Positions 1 through 11,496 of a stretch of DNA of 64,000 nucleotides are shown piece after piece (positions within the stretch are counted from its first letter, which is position 1; each line of letters starts with the position of its first letter). The translations under genes were made by a program, and so were the position numbers. Under the pieces are notes generated by a model that saw nothing but the letters and a program-made list of their open reading frames with translations, was not told where the DNA came from and made no database searches. This DNA is from Podospora bellae-mahoneyi (taxonomy: Eukaryota; Ascomycota; Sordariomycetes; Sordariales; Podosporaceae), in NCBI RefSeq assembly GCF_035222275.1, contig NC_085886.1, positions 868,001-932,000 of the forward strand. The letters run 5' to 3'.

Positions 1-665
1 GCAACCTTTTGCGCCTCAGCAATCTGGCTGCGGACAGCCTCGGCGCTGAAGTCCTCAAGGGGGAAGCCCTCGACGGCGTTGATGCTCAGAACGGAGTTGG
101 GCTGAACAACGGCAAAACCACCGGAAACTAGAATCGTTCTTTCGTGTGAGCTTCCAGTCCTTTTTTTCTGCCCTTTTCTATCCGAGCTCCAAGGTTTCGA
201 GGTGATGGGCGGTACGTACGGAAGAACTGCTTGTTGCCGCTCTCCTCAATGATCTCGACGATACCGGGCTTCAGCTGCTCGATCGAAGGAACGTGGTTGG
301 CGAGGACACCCATCTCACCCGACTCGGCGGGGATGTTGACCTGGACGACATCCTGGGACTTGTAGACGGCCTGTTATGCGGCATAAACATCAGCGGCCTC
401 GCTCGAAAACATGTTGATATCCCTCCAATCGACCAAGAAACATTCGGGGTGCTGTCCGTCGTCATCGTACCTGGTGGGGAAGCGACAAGCTAAGCTTGAT
501 CTGTAGGGAATAAGTTAGATAATGTTAAAGCGCGCGGTTCCTGGAGGGGCAGTAGAGACATACCTTGTCGCTGACGGCCTCGGCGTAGCCTCTGCGCTGG
601 ACGGGGGCGCGGAGAAGAGCCGGGCGAGCCCGGATGGCGGCGCGGGCAATGCGAAGGGAGTTCAT
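1..665 (-). CDS. atp16: Mitochondrial F1-ATP synthase delta subunit (partial, 3' end outside window)
   Basis: This gene encodes the F1 central-stalk delta subunit (homologue of bacterial epsilon), which works in the mitochondrial matrix with gamma and epsilon. I place four exons on the minus strand: 564-665, 471-500, 220-370 and 1-127. All three junctions keep frame and use GT-AG. The start at 665 gives MNSLRIARAAIRARPALLRA, an arginine-rich, acid-free mitochondrial presequence. It is followed by YAEAVSDK and the beta-sandwich core, with MGVLANHVPSIEQLKPG and SGGFAVVQPNSVLSINAVEG clearly readable. Exon 2 is only 30 nt and encodes IKLSLSLPHQ. The C-terminal helical hairpin lies beyond position 1. 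The identification rests on recognising the family sequence and is secure; the exon borders are inferred. Confidence 0.93.
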
Positions 666-3600
666 GGTGATGGCGGCGGTCTCAATGGGTCAAGTCCTTC
701 TCGATATGTCGTCGGCTCTCCAGCTTTGCCCAAAATCCGGCGATTGACTGGAACCAATGAAACCGGGATTGTCCGGTTCGGCTACGCGGAAACGTTTTTG
801 CGGGGCTTGAGGTGGGAGGTGGACAGGAGAGCGCTTGCTGAGCTCAGCCAAGCTTGCACAAGTTCAGATGATTGCATAAATTACGGGTAGATGCATATAC
901 ACTTCAAGGTTGATGGGACTGTCCATCGTGGTGCATCATCAACACCTTCATGACCAGAAACCTCACTTGACTGACATGCTAAGTCCCAAAGTGCTGGCCA
1001 GGCAAGAACCGCATATTCTGGCCCTTTTTTGCCAGTATATCCCTCAGAGCACAACATGAAGCCCTAAAAACCTTCCTTGGACGTTGTGCAACAACCAACT
1101 TGCCTTCTAGTCTCAGTGGCTGATGAGCAGAGCAAATTGTCCGGCCACGCCGCAGAAGATTCACTCAACCAACCGTTGTATTCCCCCCAACCGATCTCCG
1201 AAAATCACAAGCTGGCGGTTGCTGTCAACAAGAGAGAGCTCGCTGTCAGTTCCCCCGAGGCCGCGATTCAGCACCATCTCCACCCGTAGCTCATGCCCTG
1301 ACCGACCTTCTCAACATCATCCGATGGATGTGATGCCCTCATGCTGCCGCTGTGATGCACCGAGCTTTCTACGTTTTAAATCCCTCAAAACCATCCGCTA
1401 AAAAACGGGTACCCGCGTCTTACTGCCTAGCTGTCAAGAGCCATAACCTGGAAGGCGTATCCATGTTAATAAGTACCTGGACCCGGTTTCCGCTTGGAGG
1501 TTGGGAAAGGGTTCATCCTGTGAACGGCAGTTTGCATCATCGGTCAAGGATGGGAGAGCAACGTGATCCCAGAGGGAGGTTTAGGGCTTGATGTAGATAG
1601 TTTTGATGTGGTTTCATGTCGTGAGTGAGATGCAAGCACATGATGATGGAAACTGGACGCGGGCAAAATTGGCCTAATAAAATACCAGTTCAAGATAACG
1701 TACAGATACAGATGGGATTTCGGGGGTTTACCAAGACCGGGGAAATGCCATGCTTGGGTTAGAAGATGTGGGATGTTTGACCTGAAGATGGAATGGGGAC
1801 CACACCACCAAACATGTCAGCTGCCCAATTCCGAGGTAAGAAGAGACGTCTCAGAAATGGTCCCCCACCACAGGCCCTTCGGGTACTCCCACCTTTTGTG
1901 TTTCTGTTCATCCGATGTGATCTGCGGAAGAATCCGAGTTGTTGTTAAGGTATACTGTGCTTCCCCGGAAGTGGCAAGTCAGAGGTAAGTAGTTCCCCTA
2001 ACCCATCAGCAGCAAGCATACATACCAACCTATCCACGTGGTTTGTTCCCCCCCCCCCCTGTGTCACGCAAAGGCGGTTACAAAGTGTGGTCTGTTCTTT
2101 GTGTTGCATGTGTAACACCCAAGAAAACGTCTGTCTTTTTTGCGGCCCAACTTTGGGCTTGAACTTTCCGTTTTCTTGAAGGTTCGATGTTGTGTGATGT
2201 GTGACCCAGCGACCCCACCCGGTGATGAATGAGTATTGAAGTAGAGTCAATCGCATGACCACTCTTTAGTTGATCATTTTCTTTGTAGCCCAGGCTTGGT
2301 TCCTGAACCCCAAAACCAACTAGACAATGAGGAGACAAAAGAACTGCCCCTTTTGGGTAGGTTTCTTCTTTGATGTTTTGGCTGGCTGCCACATGGAGAA
2401 CACGGGAAATCAGAATAGGGCCATAGCGATACCGGCCGTGAAATGGCCCCGAGCTTGAGGCTATGGTTTTTAACTTTTTATTATTGTTCGGGCTTCGCCG
2501 AAGAAACTAAACGGCCCGTAGCCAGTAGTCTTTTGTTTATCTGGTCGATACGTCACTTTATGGGGTTCTTTTTGGTCCGTAGAGAGCTCCCGTCTGCATG
2601 AGCCGTTTACGATTGCGATGCCGTGTAAGCCGGATGGCATCGTACGTCTTTCCTGTGCTTGGATAACAAATTCCACCACTCTTAGAAATGTGTCGTCGTC
2701 GTCGTCTTCTGTGTGGCTTTTGGACGATCCCAATGAGGGGCACCGTTTTGAGGTTGGAATTACGGGCCACCAGCAACAACAACAAAAACCTATGGGCCCG
2801 GTGACATTGCGCCTTAACAGCTTTAGCGGCACAGGTATCAGGTTTCAAAGCAGAGACATATCGATGTAGGCTCCCTTCGGATTGCCGTTTGTAGTCGTGT
2901 CGTCGTCTGAATGAAAGATTACCCCACGCTATCTGATAGTCGTAGCATTGCGGGGTAGCTGAGGTGGTTGTTTCTGTGTCTTCGGGCCGGGTGAAGTTGC
3001 TTGCCTGCCCCGGACTACAAGCCTCTGAGATTTGGAGATTGGGTTCCTTTCGCTTCTGGCGCGTGGAAATGCGCAATCAATCTCTGGCCGCTCGCGCTAT
3101 CGTGGCGTCGGCGAACTGGAGGCAGTGAGGTTGGGTTCGTTGATCACGGTATCGCCTTGGTCCAATCATCCAGCGCCCTCTTGTGCATCTTGGTGGGGTA
3201 AGGAGACGGTGTTGTGAGCTGCAGGTATTCAGCATCAACGGTTACCTACCATTCCATTTACGTTCAAGCGCGCGGGTTGGACTATTACGAATGTCGCTGA
3301 ATGGTGCTCTGAGTTGCATCTGCTTCGTCACGGGTGTCAGACTGAGGGAGCATTCCAAGTTCTATCACTGCTAGTCAGCTTCACTTTGAGCTGCCTGAGC
3401 AATAAGGAAGCGTGGGTTAGCGACGGAGTGAGCCAGCAAACTCGGCGCTGGCGAATCCTCAATTCCAATAGAGGCACGGAACAATAGGAGGATAGAGATT
3501 GGAGGAACAAATCAAGCGAGTAAACCCCCACGACAAATGGTAGCCCGAGCCGTTCAGCCTCCCACTCTTGGAGTTACATCCAAGGTGGACATGGCGCCAT

Positions 3601-3965
3601 TTCCCCAGACTTCGTCACTTTTTGATGGATGGACATGCTGTTTACCGACCGTGCCGACGTGGGAGAGGTGCCGGCCTATTGTTCTCACGAGTCTACTCGG
3701 TGTACCAGTTGATCAGGCTTCGGTGGTGGATGGATGTGCATGTCAGGAAATTCGATATCTGACTGGAAAGGTTGTGTTGCTGAGTGATACGATTACTCGG
3801 TGCCGGGGTACACAGCATGGCACAGCATGAAATGACAGGAAAAGCTCATGTTTTGCCGTCTGGTGCCAATTCTGGTTAGCTTTGACCCGCTGTTTTCGGC
3901 ACCCGCAACTACCTTCCAGAGGGACCCTAAGCTCCGGCTACTAAAGTACCGGCCAAAGTCTTCTT
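666..3965. other. Gene-free stretch upstream of ATP16
   Basis: I see no supportable gene here. Open frames on both strands are short, lack family resemblance and mostly start with GTG or TTG. There are short homopolymers (C-run near 2050) and a GTC run near 2692-2706 that creates an arginine-rich shadow frame. The part nearest 666 should hold the ATP16 promoter. Confidence 0.5.
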
Positions 3966-5260
3966 GGCGGGAATAAATTTATTTTAGAAGTAAATTACAA
4001 AGTAAAGGGTTACACATTAAACCATTTTAAAACTCTATATTTACTAATAGAAAATACTAAAAGTGATGATAAAATAAAGTGTAAAGCCATAATTAATTTC
4101 TAGGAAAGGCAGACTTGGTTTTGTAGGTGGGCTTTTTTGAGAGGTACGCTGCAAAGTGAGGTGAATACTCTATTTTTCCAACTAGATTAAAGCGGAGCAA
4201 CTGCAAAGTGAGGCCTACATAGTCTAAGAAGCTCAGACTAGCTTAACTGTTGAAATAGTAAGAAAACACATAAAAACAACCACAACACCACAAATATACC
4301 GTCAACAAGTCCCTGAATAAACACCTGCATGACAGTAACTCGCTTGCAGGCTGCACTTCACGGAGGACAAAGAAAAGACTCTGTGGGCTCGCAGGCCGCA
4401 CAATAAGCACCGGATTAGCCTGATCAGAGGGCCAGAACTGCCTGCACGCATGCAAAGCGCAAAAATACGAAGAAATAAAAGTCGATGATCCGTCTAAAAT
4501 AGAAAGTCCGAAGCAGACCGCTTATATACATGACCCCTGAACCCCCGAATCCTCAGAGAGCCCCACTTCCTTACTTATGCCATCAAGCCTGTGGCCGCAC
4601 CCCAAACTATTATACAAAATATAGCAAAATTGATTACCGGCTTACCGTACAATAGATGCAGGTAGCTGTGGGTCCACAGAGCCGCTATTTCCACAGGGAA
4701 TTATAGGGCCTTTAGTAGCCTAAATCCAAAATTTCGGCTATTTTAGGCTACCGTAGCGTCCGATGCAGGGCTTCAAAGTTGACTTTGTACTAAGTAAAAT
4801 TCTCAAAGGTGCCAGGTAGATATGTTGTGACTGTCTTTGCTATATCTACTAGTTCCTCCAGAACTAAATGCCTTATAGTATTATAGCAGTAACCTACTGT
4901 AAAATAAAGCTTACAGAGACCCATTTTTAACAATTATTCTTTACCTTAACTTTGATAAAGCTTTAACTAATCTATTAATTTTAATATCTCTTGATTTTTT
5001 AGCTAGAGCTCTACCAAATATTTATAGGCTCATAAATATTAATAAATAATACCGATATTACTTTTTCGAATACTTTACTTAAAATATAATAGACTAATGT
5101 AATTAGCTTTCGCGGTTAAACGATAAAAAGCAGTAATAAATTTATTACTTTTTACTTTATACCTTAAATTTTGGGATAAATTTATTTTCCCAACAGCTTT
5201 TCACTATAGCGCAGGTAAAAAAAGCTTCTCTACTTACTCTTAGCCCAAATGAACATCTGA
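3966..5260. repeat. AT-rich, RIP-like relic of a repeat element
   Basis: Base composition changes sharply at about 3966 to strongly AT-rich DNA full of TAA, TTA and TAAATTTATT words, then returns to ordinary composition by about 5260. This looks like C-to-T mutation of an old repeat (repeat-induced point mutation), known in many Sordariomycetes. The two ends resemble each other in inverted orientation: GGGAATAAATTTAT near 3969 and the complement of ATAAATTTATTTTCCC near 5175-5190. There is an internal inverted pair near 4712 and 4740 (GTAGCCTAAAT / ATTTTAGGCTAC) and a direct repeat CTGCAAAGTGAGG near 4149 and 4200. No protein is readable, so the element family is unknown. A non-autonomous DNA transposon is one possibility. 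Confidence 0.5.
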
Positions 5261-7506
5261 CCTAGCAAATCAGCTAGTCACAGCATTTGAGGCACTTGTT
5301 GCTTCAAAGATAGCATCAAGCGTCTCGACGAAAAATGCTCTGAGCAATGCACAGCTGCGACCTAAATAAATATTAAAACTAGAATACAAGTGTGTGGATA
5401 AAGTGTAAGTACTTACGTAATAACTATAAATTAAAGGCTTATTGCGTAATAGTGCCAGGCGAGGCGCGGCCGACCGCTCAGAAACGGCAACCTCGACGGC
5501 AACACATAGATAACACTGTGACCCTCTTTTCCTCCAAGACAAGATTTTGTGCGATGCGAGCCCTCATGCGGGTCAGACTGGATGGAAGTGTTCTTGACGA
5601 GAAGGTTGCAGCCTGCATATTGCGAATTGCAGCTCAGCCCAAGTACTTTGCAGAAGAACCAAACTCGGCCACTCTCTCCCACCCGCTCGCAAAGTTCAGC
5701 CTATCAAGGTGTGAGGATCATTCCGGCTGGGCAACTCGGCACCTCCCAATCTGTCATCTGTCTTTTTGTTTGATACACGATAGGGTGTCAGACCCGAAAG
5801 GCGGTGGTGGTGAAGGCGGTATAGAGTCGGACTGATAGTAGAGGTCTGCTATCAAAAGGGCAATGGTGTCCGGTGACACAGCATGTCTTCTCTCAGTTAG
5901 AGACGGGCGATGTCGGACACTCGGGGATGCTCCTGACCTGCTAATCTTGGGATAAGGACGGCACTATGCGCATCAGGAGGCAATCCACAGCGAGGGTGCG
6001 AGGGTCCTTTGTCTGTCTGAACAGAGTCAAGCGCCATTGCTACGATGCTCCTCCCAAGTCGAAATTCCGCCAGCCGGGTCTTTCCCGCCACTGGACATTT
6101 TTGGAGAAGCAGGTGGAGTCAGCGTGGGTTGAAAGGAACCATCGACCACCACGCAAAAACGCTGGTTCAAAAGATCGATCGCCATGGGGCGGGGCCCGCA
6201 GCCAACGACGGAAGAGGAAGAAACGGGCGCACAGGGCAAAGCTGGCATTTCGAGAAATGGAAACGGCCGTTATTGTGAAATTGTGAAGTTGCCGCCGTTT
6301 TTCGGTTGGCCTTTGCCCAGCGCCACGGCCCGGGGCTCTGGTGATCAGCACAAGCACAAGCACAACTCTGGGCACAGGCTATGCTGCGCTGTGCCTTGTG
6401 GAAATGTGGGAAGAGAACGTGTGTTTCCACGCCGCCTTTTCCTTCGTTTCAACCAAACCAGAGTGACGGACGGCGTCACAAGCGGCGGCAGAGTCAGTCC
6501 GCCTCCGATGGCCAAAAGTAAAAAGTATAAAAGCTTTTCGGTCGCATTATTCATATTGGTCATGCTGTGAATAAAAGCGAAGAAAAAAGGGACCTGGCCG
6601 GCCCCGTTTTGTCTTGGTGTTACGTTTTTCATCACCATCCGTTTTTGTTTGTTGCCGTGGGCGGGCATTGCAGGCAGAGTGACCTCAGCACTAACAGCCA
6701 ACCAAAGGGGGGACTCGGCCAACATCCCACTCTCGACCCGCTCTTCTCTCTCGTCGTCGCCATCTCATCAGCCAAGCGCAGCCAAGTGCCAAGGTGGTGG
6801 ACCCGGCTCCTCGCTTTTGAGGGCAACCCTGCGTCGCCCCCCTCCCTCTCTCTTGTTCCCTGCATTTCGCGACGGCACGGCCCCATCGCTGGACACGACC
6901 ATATCCCCTCCTTGAACCGCTCCGCCAGGTCTCAAAACCTGATATTTTGCCGCATTCCCGCTCTGCTTCTGACATTTTGCGTGTTTGTGTGACATTTTCA
7001 CCCTCTCGCAACTCACTCTTCCAAACCAAAAGGACAACGTCATCTGCACGTCGACTTACCACCGACGACCCTGCTTTTCGACCAGGCCTTCCAGAAGACT
7101 ACCTCACCTTCCAGCATTTCACTCTTGGGTCGACGGCCGAACGACCTGCTTCTCTAACACCACCACCCCCAAACAACCCACCGGCCTTTCAAACTACCAA
7201 CCTCAGATTTCGACGTGATGGCTCTGCTGTTATAGCAATACGGTCCCTAGGGACACCGCCTTGTACGCCACTTGCAAGCCATAAGGTAGAGGACTGCTCT
7301 CGTCGCAGACTTCAGACTCCACCCACAGCGGACACTCACGATATCATTTCTCTATCAACAAACCAGCAACATCCACACACACACACACATATATCTTGAC
7401 CGCTGGACTTTTACTGCCCCTTCTTCCGCTCCCAGGACAACTCTGTTACCCTGCCGGTTGAGCCACCAGCTCGACGGCCACTTATACTCACATCCCGTTC
7501 TCGAAA
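5261..7506. other. Upstream region and leader of the DUF2457-type gene
   Basis: No gene is supported here. The distal part still borders the AT-rich relic. From about 6700 to 7506 the plus strand becomes C/T- and A/C-rich with long pyrimidine tracts and a CA run at 7374-7388, as in long fungal promoters and 5' leaders. I assign it to the plus-strand gene that starts at 7507. Confidence 0.5.
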
Positions 7507-9744
7507 ATGGAACAACACCGATACACACCTCACGACTATGCGACATCAAATGTGTTGGCATGGACCACGACAAACTCCGCCAATGTGGAGCCGTCAGTGG
7601 AAGAAGATGCGGGGGCTGATACGGACGAGCCACCGGATTGTCCGCCGCCAATGTCCCCCGTATCAAATCACTTCAAGCGAACTGCCATCCGCCCAGGCAG
7701 CGAGCAGCACGAATCCCTCCTGACCAAGGCTTTCCAAAGCCATTCAGATGAGGAATCTCACGATGCGACGTCTCTTGCTAGAAGGCGGAGACGCTCCATC
7801 ACCAGCAACTTCAGCATCGCCTCGACTGCTGAGCTGACCTGCGATACCGGGCTTACCACGCCTGCGCGCACCAGCTCACCCAGCCCTCGCTTCTCCAGCA
7901 TCGGCTTCGTTCCCCTCATGGGCAAGACGCCCGTGCCGGTTGTGCGCGCTGAGCGGGATAGCGACGCCGCGGTACAGGCCTTGGCCAAGAAGAGATGTAT
8001 CTCTTTTGCCTGCGCGGCGAAGCCCAAGACCGATGACAAGGTCTCGATGCCACCACCTCCCAAGCCCACAGATAATGGGACGAAGTCGCAAGCGGCACCG
8101 AAGAAAACCACCATCAAGTTCGCCTGCCCCGCTGCGCCCCCCAAGACGGTGGGCGCACAGACTCGCCCGATGACTCCTGTTCCCAGAGATGTTCGTGTTC
8201 AGAAGCCACGGACTCCCTCGACGGTTCGGGCACGGCCCTCGACACCTCGCAGAACTTCCAACAGCCCCATTGCCATTCAAAGCAAGAAGTGGATTGCTGC
8301 TAATGCCAATGACCTTGACAGCGAGAATGCTCACTTTCACGAGTTCGCCAGTGAAACTCCCCAAGAAGATGACTGGATCAGACATGATGATGTCCACAAG
8401 CCCAAGCTGACCATCCAGGATACACTTCAAAAGGAGATGGAGATCCGGAAGCTCGGCAAGGAAGCTGAAGAGGAGGCGGAGGCTGAGGAGGAAGAGCTCG
8501 ACGAAGAAGTGGATGAGGATGAAGATGGCGAGGAAGATGAGGATGACGATGAGTCTCCGAATGGCGATGATGGGGACGACGACGATGATCTGGACGACGA
8601 GGCTGACGAGGAAGAGGTTGAAGAGGAAGAGGAAGACGACGTCAATGTTGGATACAACTGGGATGACGAGGCTTCTGACGGCTACAAAACCGACAACGAA
8701 ATTGGTTTTGCCGAGTCCGATGATGAAGATGATGGGTTACTTCTCTGGACCACCCGTGTTGGTCACCATCAGACTCTGTCTGGGGCTGTTTTGTCGGCTG
8801 TTCGGAGACTGTCTGTCGGCGAGAGTTCTGATTCCTCTGCCGGTGAGGGCAAGTCGAGCCTTGTTCGCAAAAAGACAAAGCGCTCCAGATCCCGCCCCGT
8901 ACCCTTCCGCCCTGCCACTCCTGAGCTTCCCGACAGCACCGATTTTGTCTGCGGTACTTTGGATGAGGACAGGCCGCTGGAGGATGCCTACATCTCTTGC
9001 GTGGAGGCGCGGAAGCGCGACAAGGTGCCAGTCATTCCTCAGGACATCGATCCCAGTTTCCCCACCTCGGACATCGAAGACGAACCCGAAGAGCCCTATG
9101 GCAAGGGTTATGGGGAGAGCGACGAGCATGGCTGGCTTCACGGCGAGTTCGAGGACCTGCACCACGAGCGTGACCGTCGCGGACGCAAGAGCGGCAAGGG
9201 CCCATCTCCCAAGCGATTCCGCTCACCCCCTCCCAAGCGCCGTCTTTCTCCCGCCCCTAAGATGCGCGGCCGTTCTCCCCTGAAGCCCACTGAGCGCGCT
9301 TCCCCTCGCAGGTTCAAGTCACCAGCCCCGATTTCCATGGCGTACAGGTCTTCTGCCTCGTCCTCACCTGGTCAGGACAGCGATCACGTTGCTTTCAAGG
9401 CACTTGCATTCCGCCCTGGTCTCGGCCTCCCCCACACCAAGTCCCTTCCCAAGGCACCGGGCATGTTTCTGAAGCAGAAGGCCCGCAAGGCCAAGGTTGC
9501 CGCCGAGGAGAAGGACTCGACCCATGTCCGCGGTGCCATTGACATCGTCAAGGGTCTCGAACAGAAGAGACAGCGTCGCAAGGAAAAGTACTACCAAAAG
9601 TACTGCAGCCGCGCGCGCAAGGAAAAGGCGAAGGAGAAGGCTCACCCGAAACGCACGATCCCCGGCGAGGGAGCAGAGCGTATGAGGGAGCTTGGTCTCA
9701 CGATGGCGGGCAAGAATCCCGGTCATTATGTTCTTTCCATCTAA
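7507..9744 (+). CDS. DUF2457-family acidic nuclear-type protein, function unknown
   Basis: One uninterrupted exon encodes 745 residues, starting at an ATG in good context (gaaaATGG). The N-terminal half is serine/proline-rich. At residues 318-380 there is an almost continuous Glu/Asp stretch. It is followed by a conserved-looking block with RPATPELPDSTDFVCGTLDE and DAYISCVEARKRDKVPVIPQ. The C-terminal third is basic, with repeated SPxxxRRxSP-type motifs (residues 560-610) and a Lys/Arg-rich helix near 670-720. This layout matches, from memory, the fungal Pfam family DUF2457, whose role is not known. The acidic and basic tracts and absence of a signal peptide suggest a nuclear protein; that is inference. 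No catalytic motif is visible. The antisense serine-rich frame over the acidic tract is an artefact. Confidence 0.8.
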   Translation: MEQHRYTPHDYATSNVLAWTTTNSANVEPSVEEDAGADTDEPPDCPPPMSPVSNHFKRTAIRPGSEQHESLLTKAFQSHSDEESHDATSLARRRRRSITSNFSIASTAELTCDTGLTTPARTSSPSPRFSSIGFVPLMGKTPVPVVRAERDSDAAVQALAKKRCISFACAAKPKTDDKVSMPPPPKPTDNGTKSQAAPKKTTIKFACPAAPPKTVGAQTRPMTPVPRDVRVQKPRTPSTVRARPSTPRRTSNSPIAIQSKKWIAANANDLDSENAHFHEFASETPQEDDWIRHDDVHKPKLTIQDTLQKEMEIRKLGKEAEEEAEAEEEELDEEVDEDEDGEEDEDDDESPNGDDGDDDDDLDDEADEEEVEEEEEDDVNVGYNWDDEASDGYKTDNEIGFAESDDEDDGLLLWTTRVGHHQTLSGAVLSAVRRLSVGESSDSSAGEGKSSLVRKKTKRSRSRPVPFRPATPELPDSTDFVCGTLDEDRPLEDAYISCVEARKRDKVPVIPQDIDPSFPTSDIEDEPEEPYGKGYGESDEHGWLHGEFEDLHHERDRRGRKSGKGPSPKRFRSPPPKRRLSPAPKMRGRSPLKPTERASPRRFKSPAPISMAYRSSASSSPGQDSDHVAFKALAFRPGLGLPHTKSLPKAPGMFLKQKARKAKVAAEEKDSTHVRGAIDIVKGLEQKRQRRKEKYYQKYCSRARKEKAKEKAHPKRTIPGEGAERMRELGLTMAGKNPGHYVLSI

Positions 9745-10710
9745 ACGGAAGGCTATCTGATTTGCATCGCAAGGGCATACACTGGGGTTCATACACCACG
9801 GCATTCATCTGGGGCGGTCATCATGATTATTCACGAGCCTGGCGTACAAATTTCTTGTTTCTTTCTCACGACCACGGCGTTTTCACACATTGCCTTTTTT
9901 TTTGTCTATTCCTCCTTAGTAATTATCTCGCCCGGGTCCAGGCTGGCTGGCTAGTTTTCAACAACGCCGGTGACGGTCGACCTGGTACAACTCTATGTAC
10001 ATACAGGCACAACTTTTTTTGTAGTTGCAATGCATCTTCCCGTCTCTTCAGGGAATCAAGAATATACATTTTGAACCATTTTGGAGTTTTGCGATGAGTG
10101 ACTGTTTGATGCTTGAGCAAATGGGTGCTCAGCCCAATCATGTGTGTACATGATGCAATTAAAGGGGGTTGGTGTGGGTTAAGACGTTAGTAGAGTGCCG
10201 AGGCTGCACACGATCACGATCAAGCTCATGGTTACGAATCATTTAAATCGGATGTTTGCGCCTCTATTTCGCGTTGGACCAGGCAATGAAGCTCGAAGAT
10301 GCGCGCCTCACCATCAGCGTCAGCATTTCCAACAACACCTTTGTAGAAAGGGAGATGCCCCCTTTTTAAGGTCAGGGGTCAGGTGACTATCTGCCTGATA
10401 TTTCAGGTATCAACCAGCTGTCATTCTAGGTGCTGCCACTTGGGGGTCACGGGCGGTGGGGCGGTGGTGAGGTAGGCTAGGTGGCCCCTGCGCAAGCAAG
10501 GCCAAGTAATTCTTGTAGCGCAGCTCTGGCCACTCCCTGAACAGACCAGCACGCAACCCGATCGGCTTCCATCGTCCAATTCCATTCCATTTCCTGACCG
10601 GACAACAACCAACCTAAAGCTTTGCTTTGCCATCACCGCGACACGCTAGCTACCTACCTACCCGACCGAAAAGTAAAACGAAGGGATAGAACGCGAGAGA
10701 GAGAAACAAG
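9745..10710. other. 3' region of the DUF2457-type gene and SAR1 promoter
   Basis: T-rich sequence and AATATACATT-type words just after 9745 fit a 3' untranslated region. The sequence from about 10400 to 10710 is C/A-rich and leads into the SAR1 start. No gene is seen. Confidence 0.5.
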
Positions 10711-11496
10711 ATGTGGCTTGTTAACTGGTGTAAGTATTTTTGGGCAAGGGGTGTTTCGATGGGATGGGAGCGAGATGCTGACGTTTGGGGGATGAAAAAA
10801 CAGTCTACGATGTGCTCTCTTCGCTTGGCTTGTTGAACAAGCATGCCAAGCTGTTGTTTTTGGGCTTGGACAATGCGGGCAAGACGACGCTGTTGCACAT
10901 GTTGAAGAATGACCGGGTGGCTATTTTGCAGCCTACGTTGCATCCTAGTGCGTATTTGTTTCTGACTGAGGGAGGGAGTAAAGGGGACTAACGACGATGG
11001 TGGTTTTTAGCTTCCGAGGAGCTCGCGATTGGTAACGTCAGGTTTACGACTTTTGATTTGGGTGGTCATCAGCAGGGTGAGTCTTTACGTGTGCCCTTTT
11101 GGGAGAAGGTTGAATGAATAGGGAGTGCTGACGTGGAATGTGTTGTGGGAAACAGCTCGCCGCCTCTGGAAGGATTACTTCCCCGAAGTCAACGGCATCG
11201 TCTTCCTCGTTGACGCCAAGGACCACGAGCGGTTCCCCGAGGCCAAGGCCGAGATTGATGGGCTTCTTTCGATGGAGGAGCTGGCCAAGGTCCCGTTTGT
11301 GGTGTTGGGTAACAAGATTGATCACCCGGATGCGGTAAGTGAGGATGAGCTTCGTCACCATTTGGGGATTTACCAGACGACGGGCAAGGGCAAGATTCCG
11401 CTGGAGGGGATCCGCCCGATTGAGGTTTTCATGTGCTCGGTTGTGATGAGGCAGGGGTATGGGGATGCTATTCGGTGGTTGTCGCAATATGTTTGA
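10711..11496 (+). CDS. sar1: SAR1 small GTPase of COPII coats
   Basis: SAR1 is the Arf-family GTPase that starts COPII coat assembly on the endoplasmic reticulum. Four exons (10711-10729, 10804-10947, 11011-11076, 11156-11496) join in frame to give 189 residues, the usual SAR1 length. The N-terminus MWLVNWFYDVL is the hydrophobic membrane-inserting helix. The P-loop GLDNAGKT is at 27-34, switch I Thr within TLHPT at 51-55, and DLGGH with the catalytic His at 70-74. NKID follows and the protein ends in IRWLSQYV. Exon 1 is only 19 nt, so an open-frame search alone would miss the membrane helix. Introns have standard GT-AG borders. It lies head-to-tail with the gene before it; no shared function is implied. 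Confidence 0.97.

Noticed and set aside
2558-3076. 172-codon minus-strand open frame
   Set aside because: It starts with GTG, is driven by a GTC repeat read as arginines, and shows no family resemblance.
5392-5835. 147-codon plus-strand open frame next to the AT-rich relic
   Set aside because: Mixed composition, no motif, and it begins inside relic sequence; probably chance.
8427-8657. Serine-rich minus-strand frame
   Set aside because: It is the antisense shadow of the acidic tract of the DUF2457-type gene.
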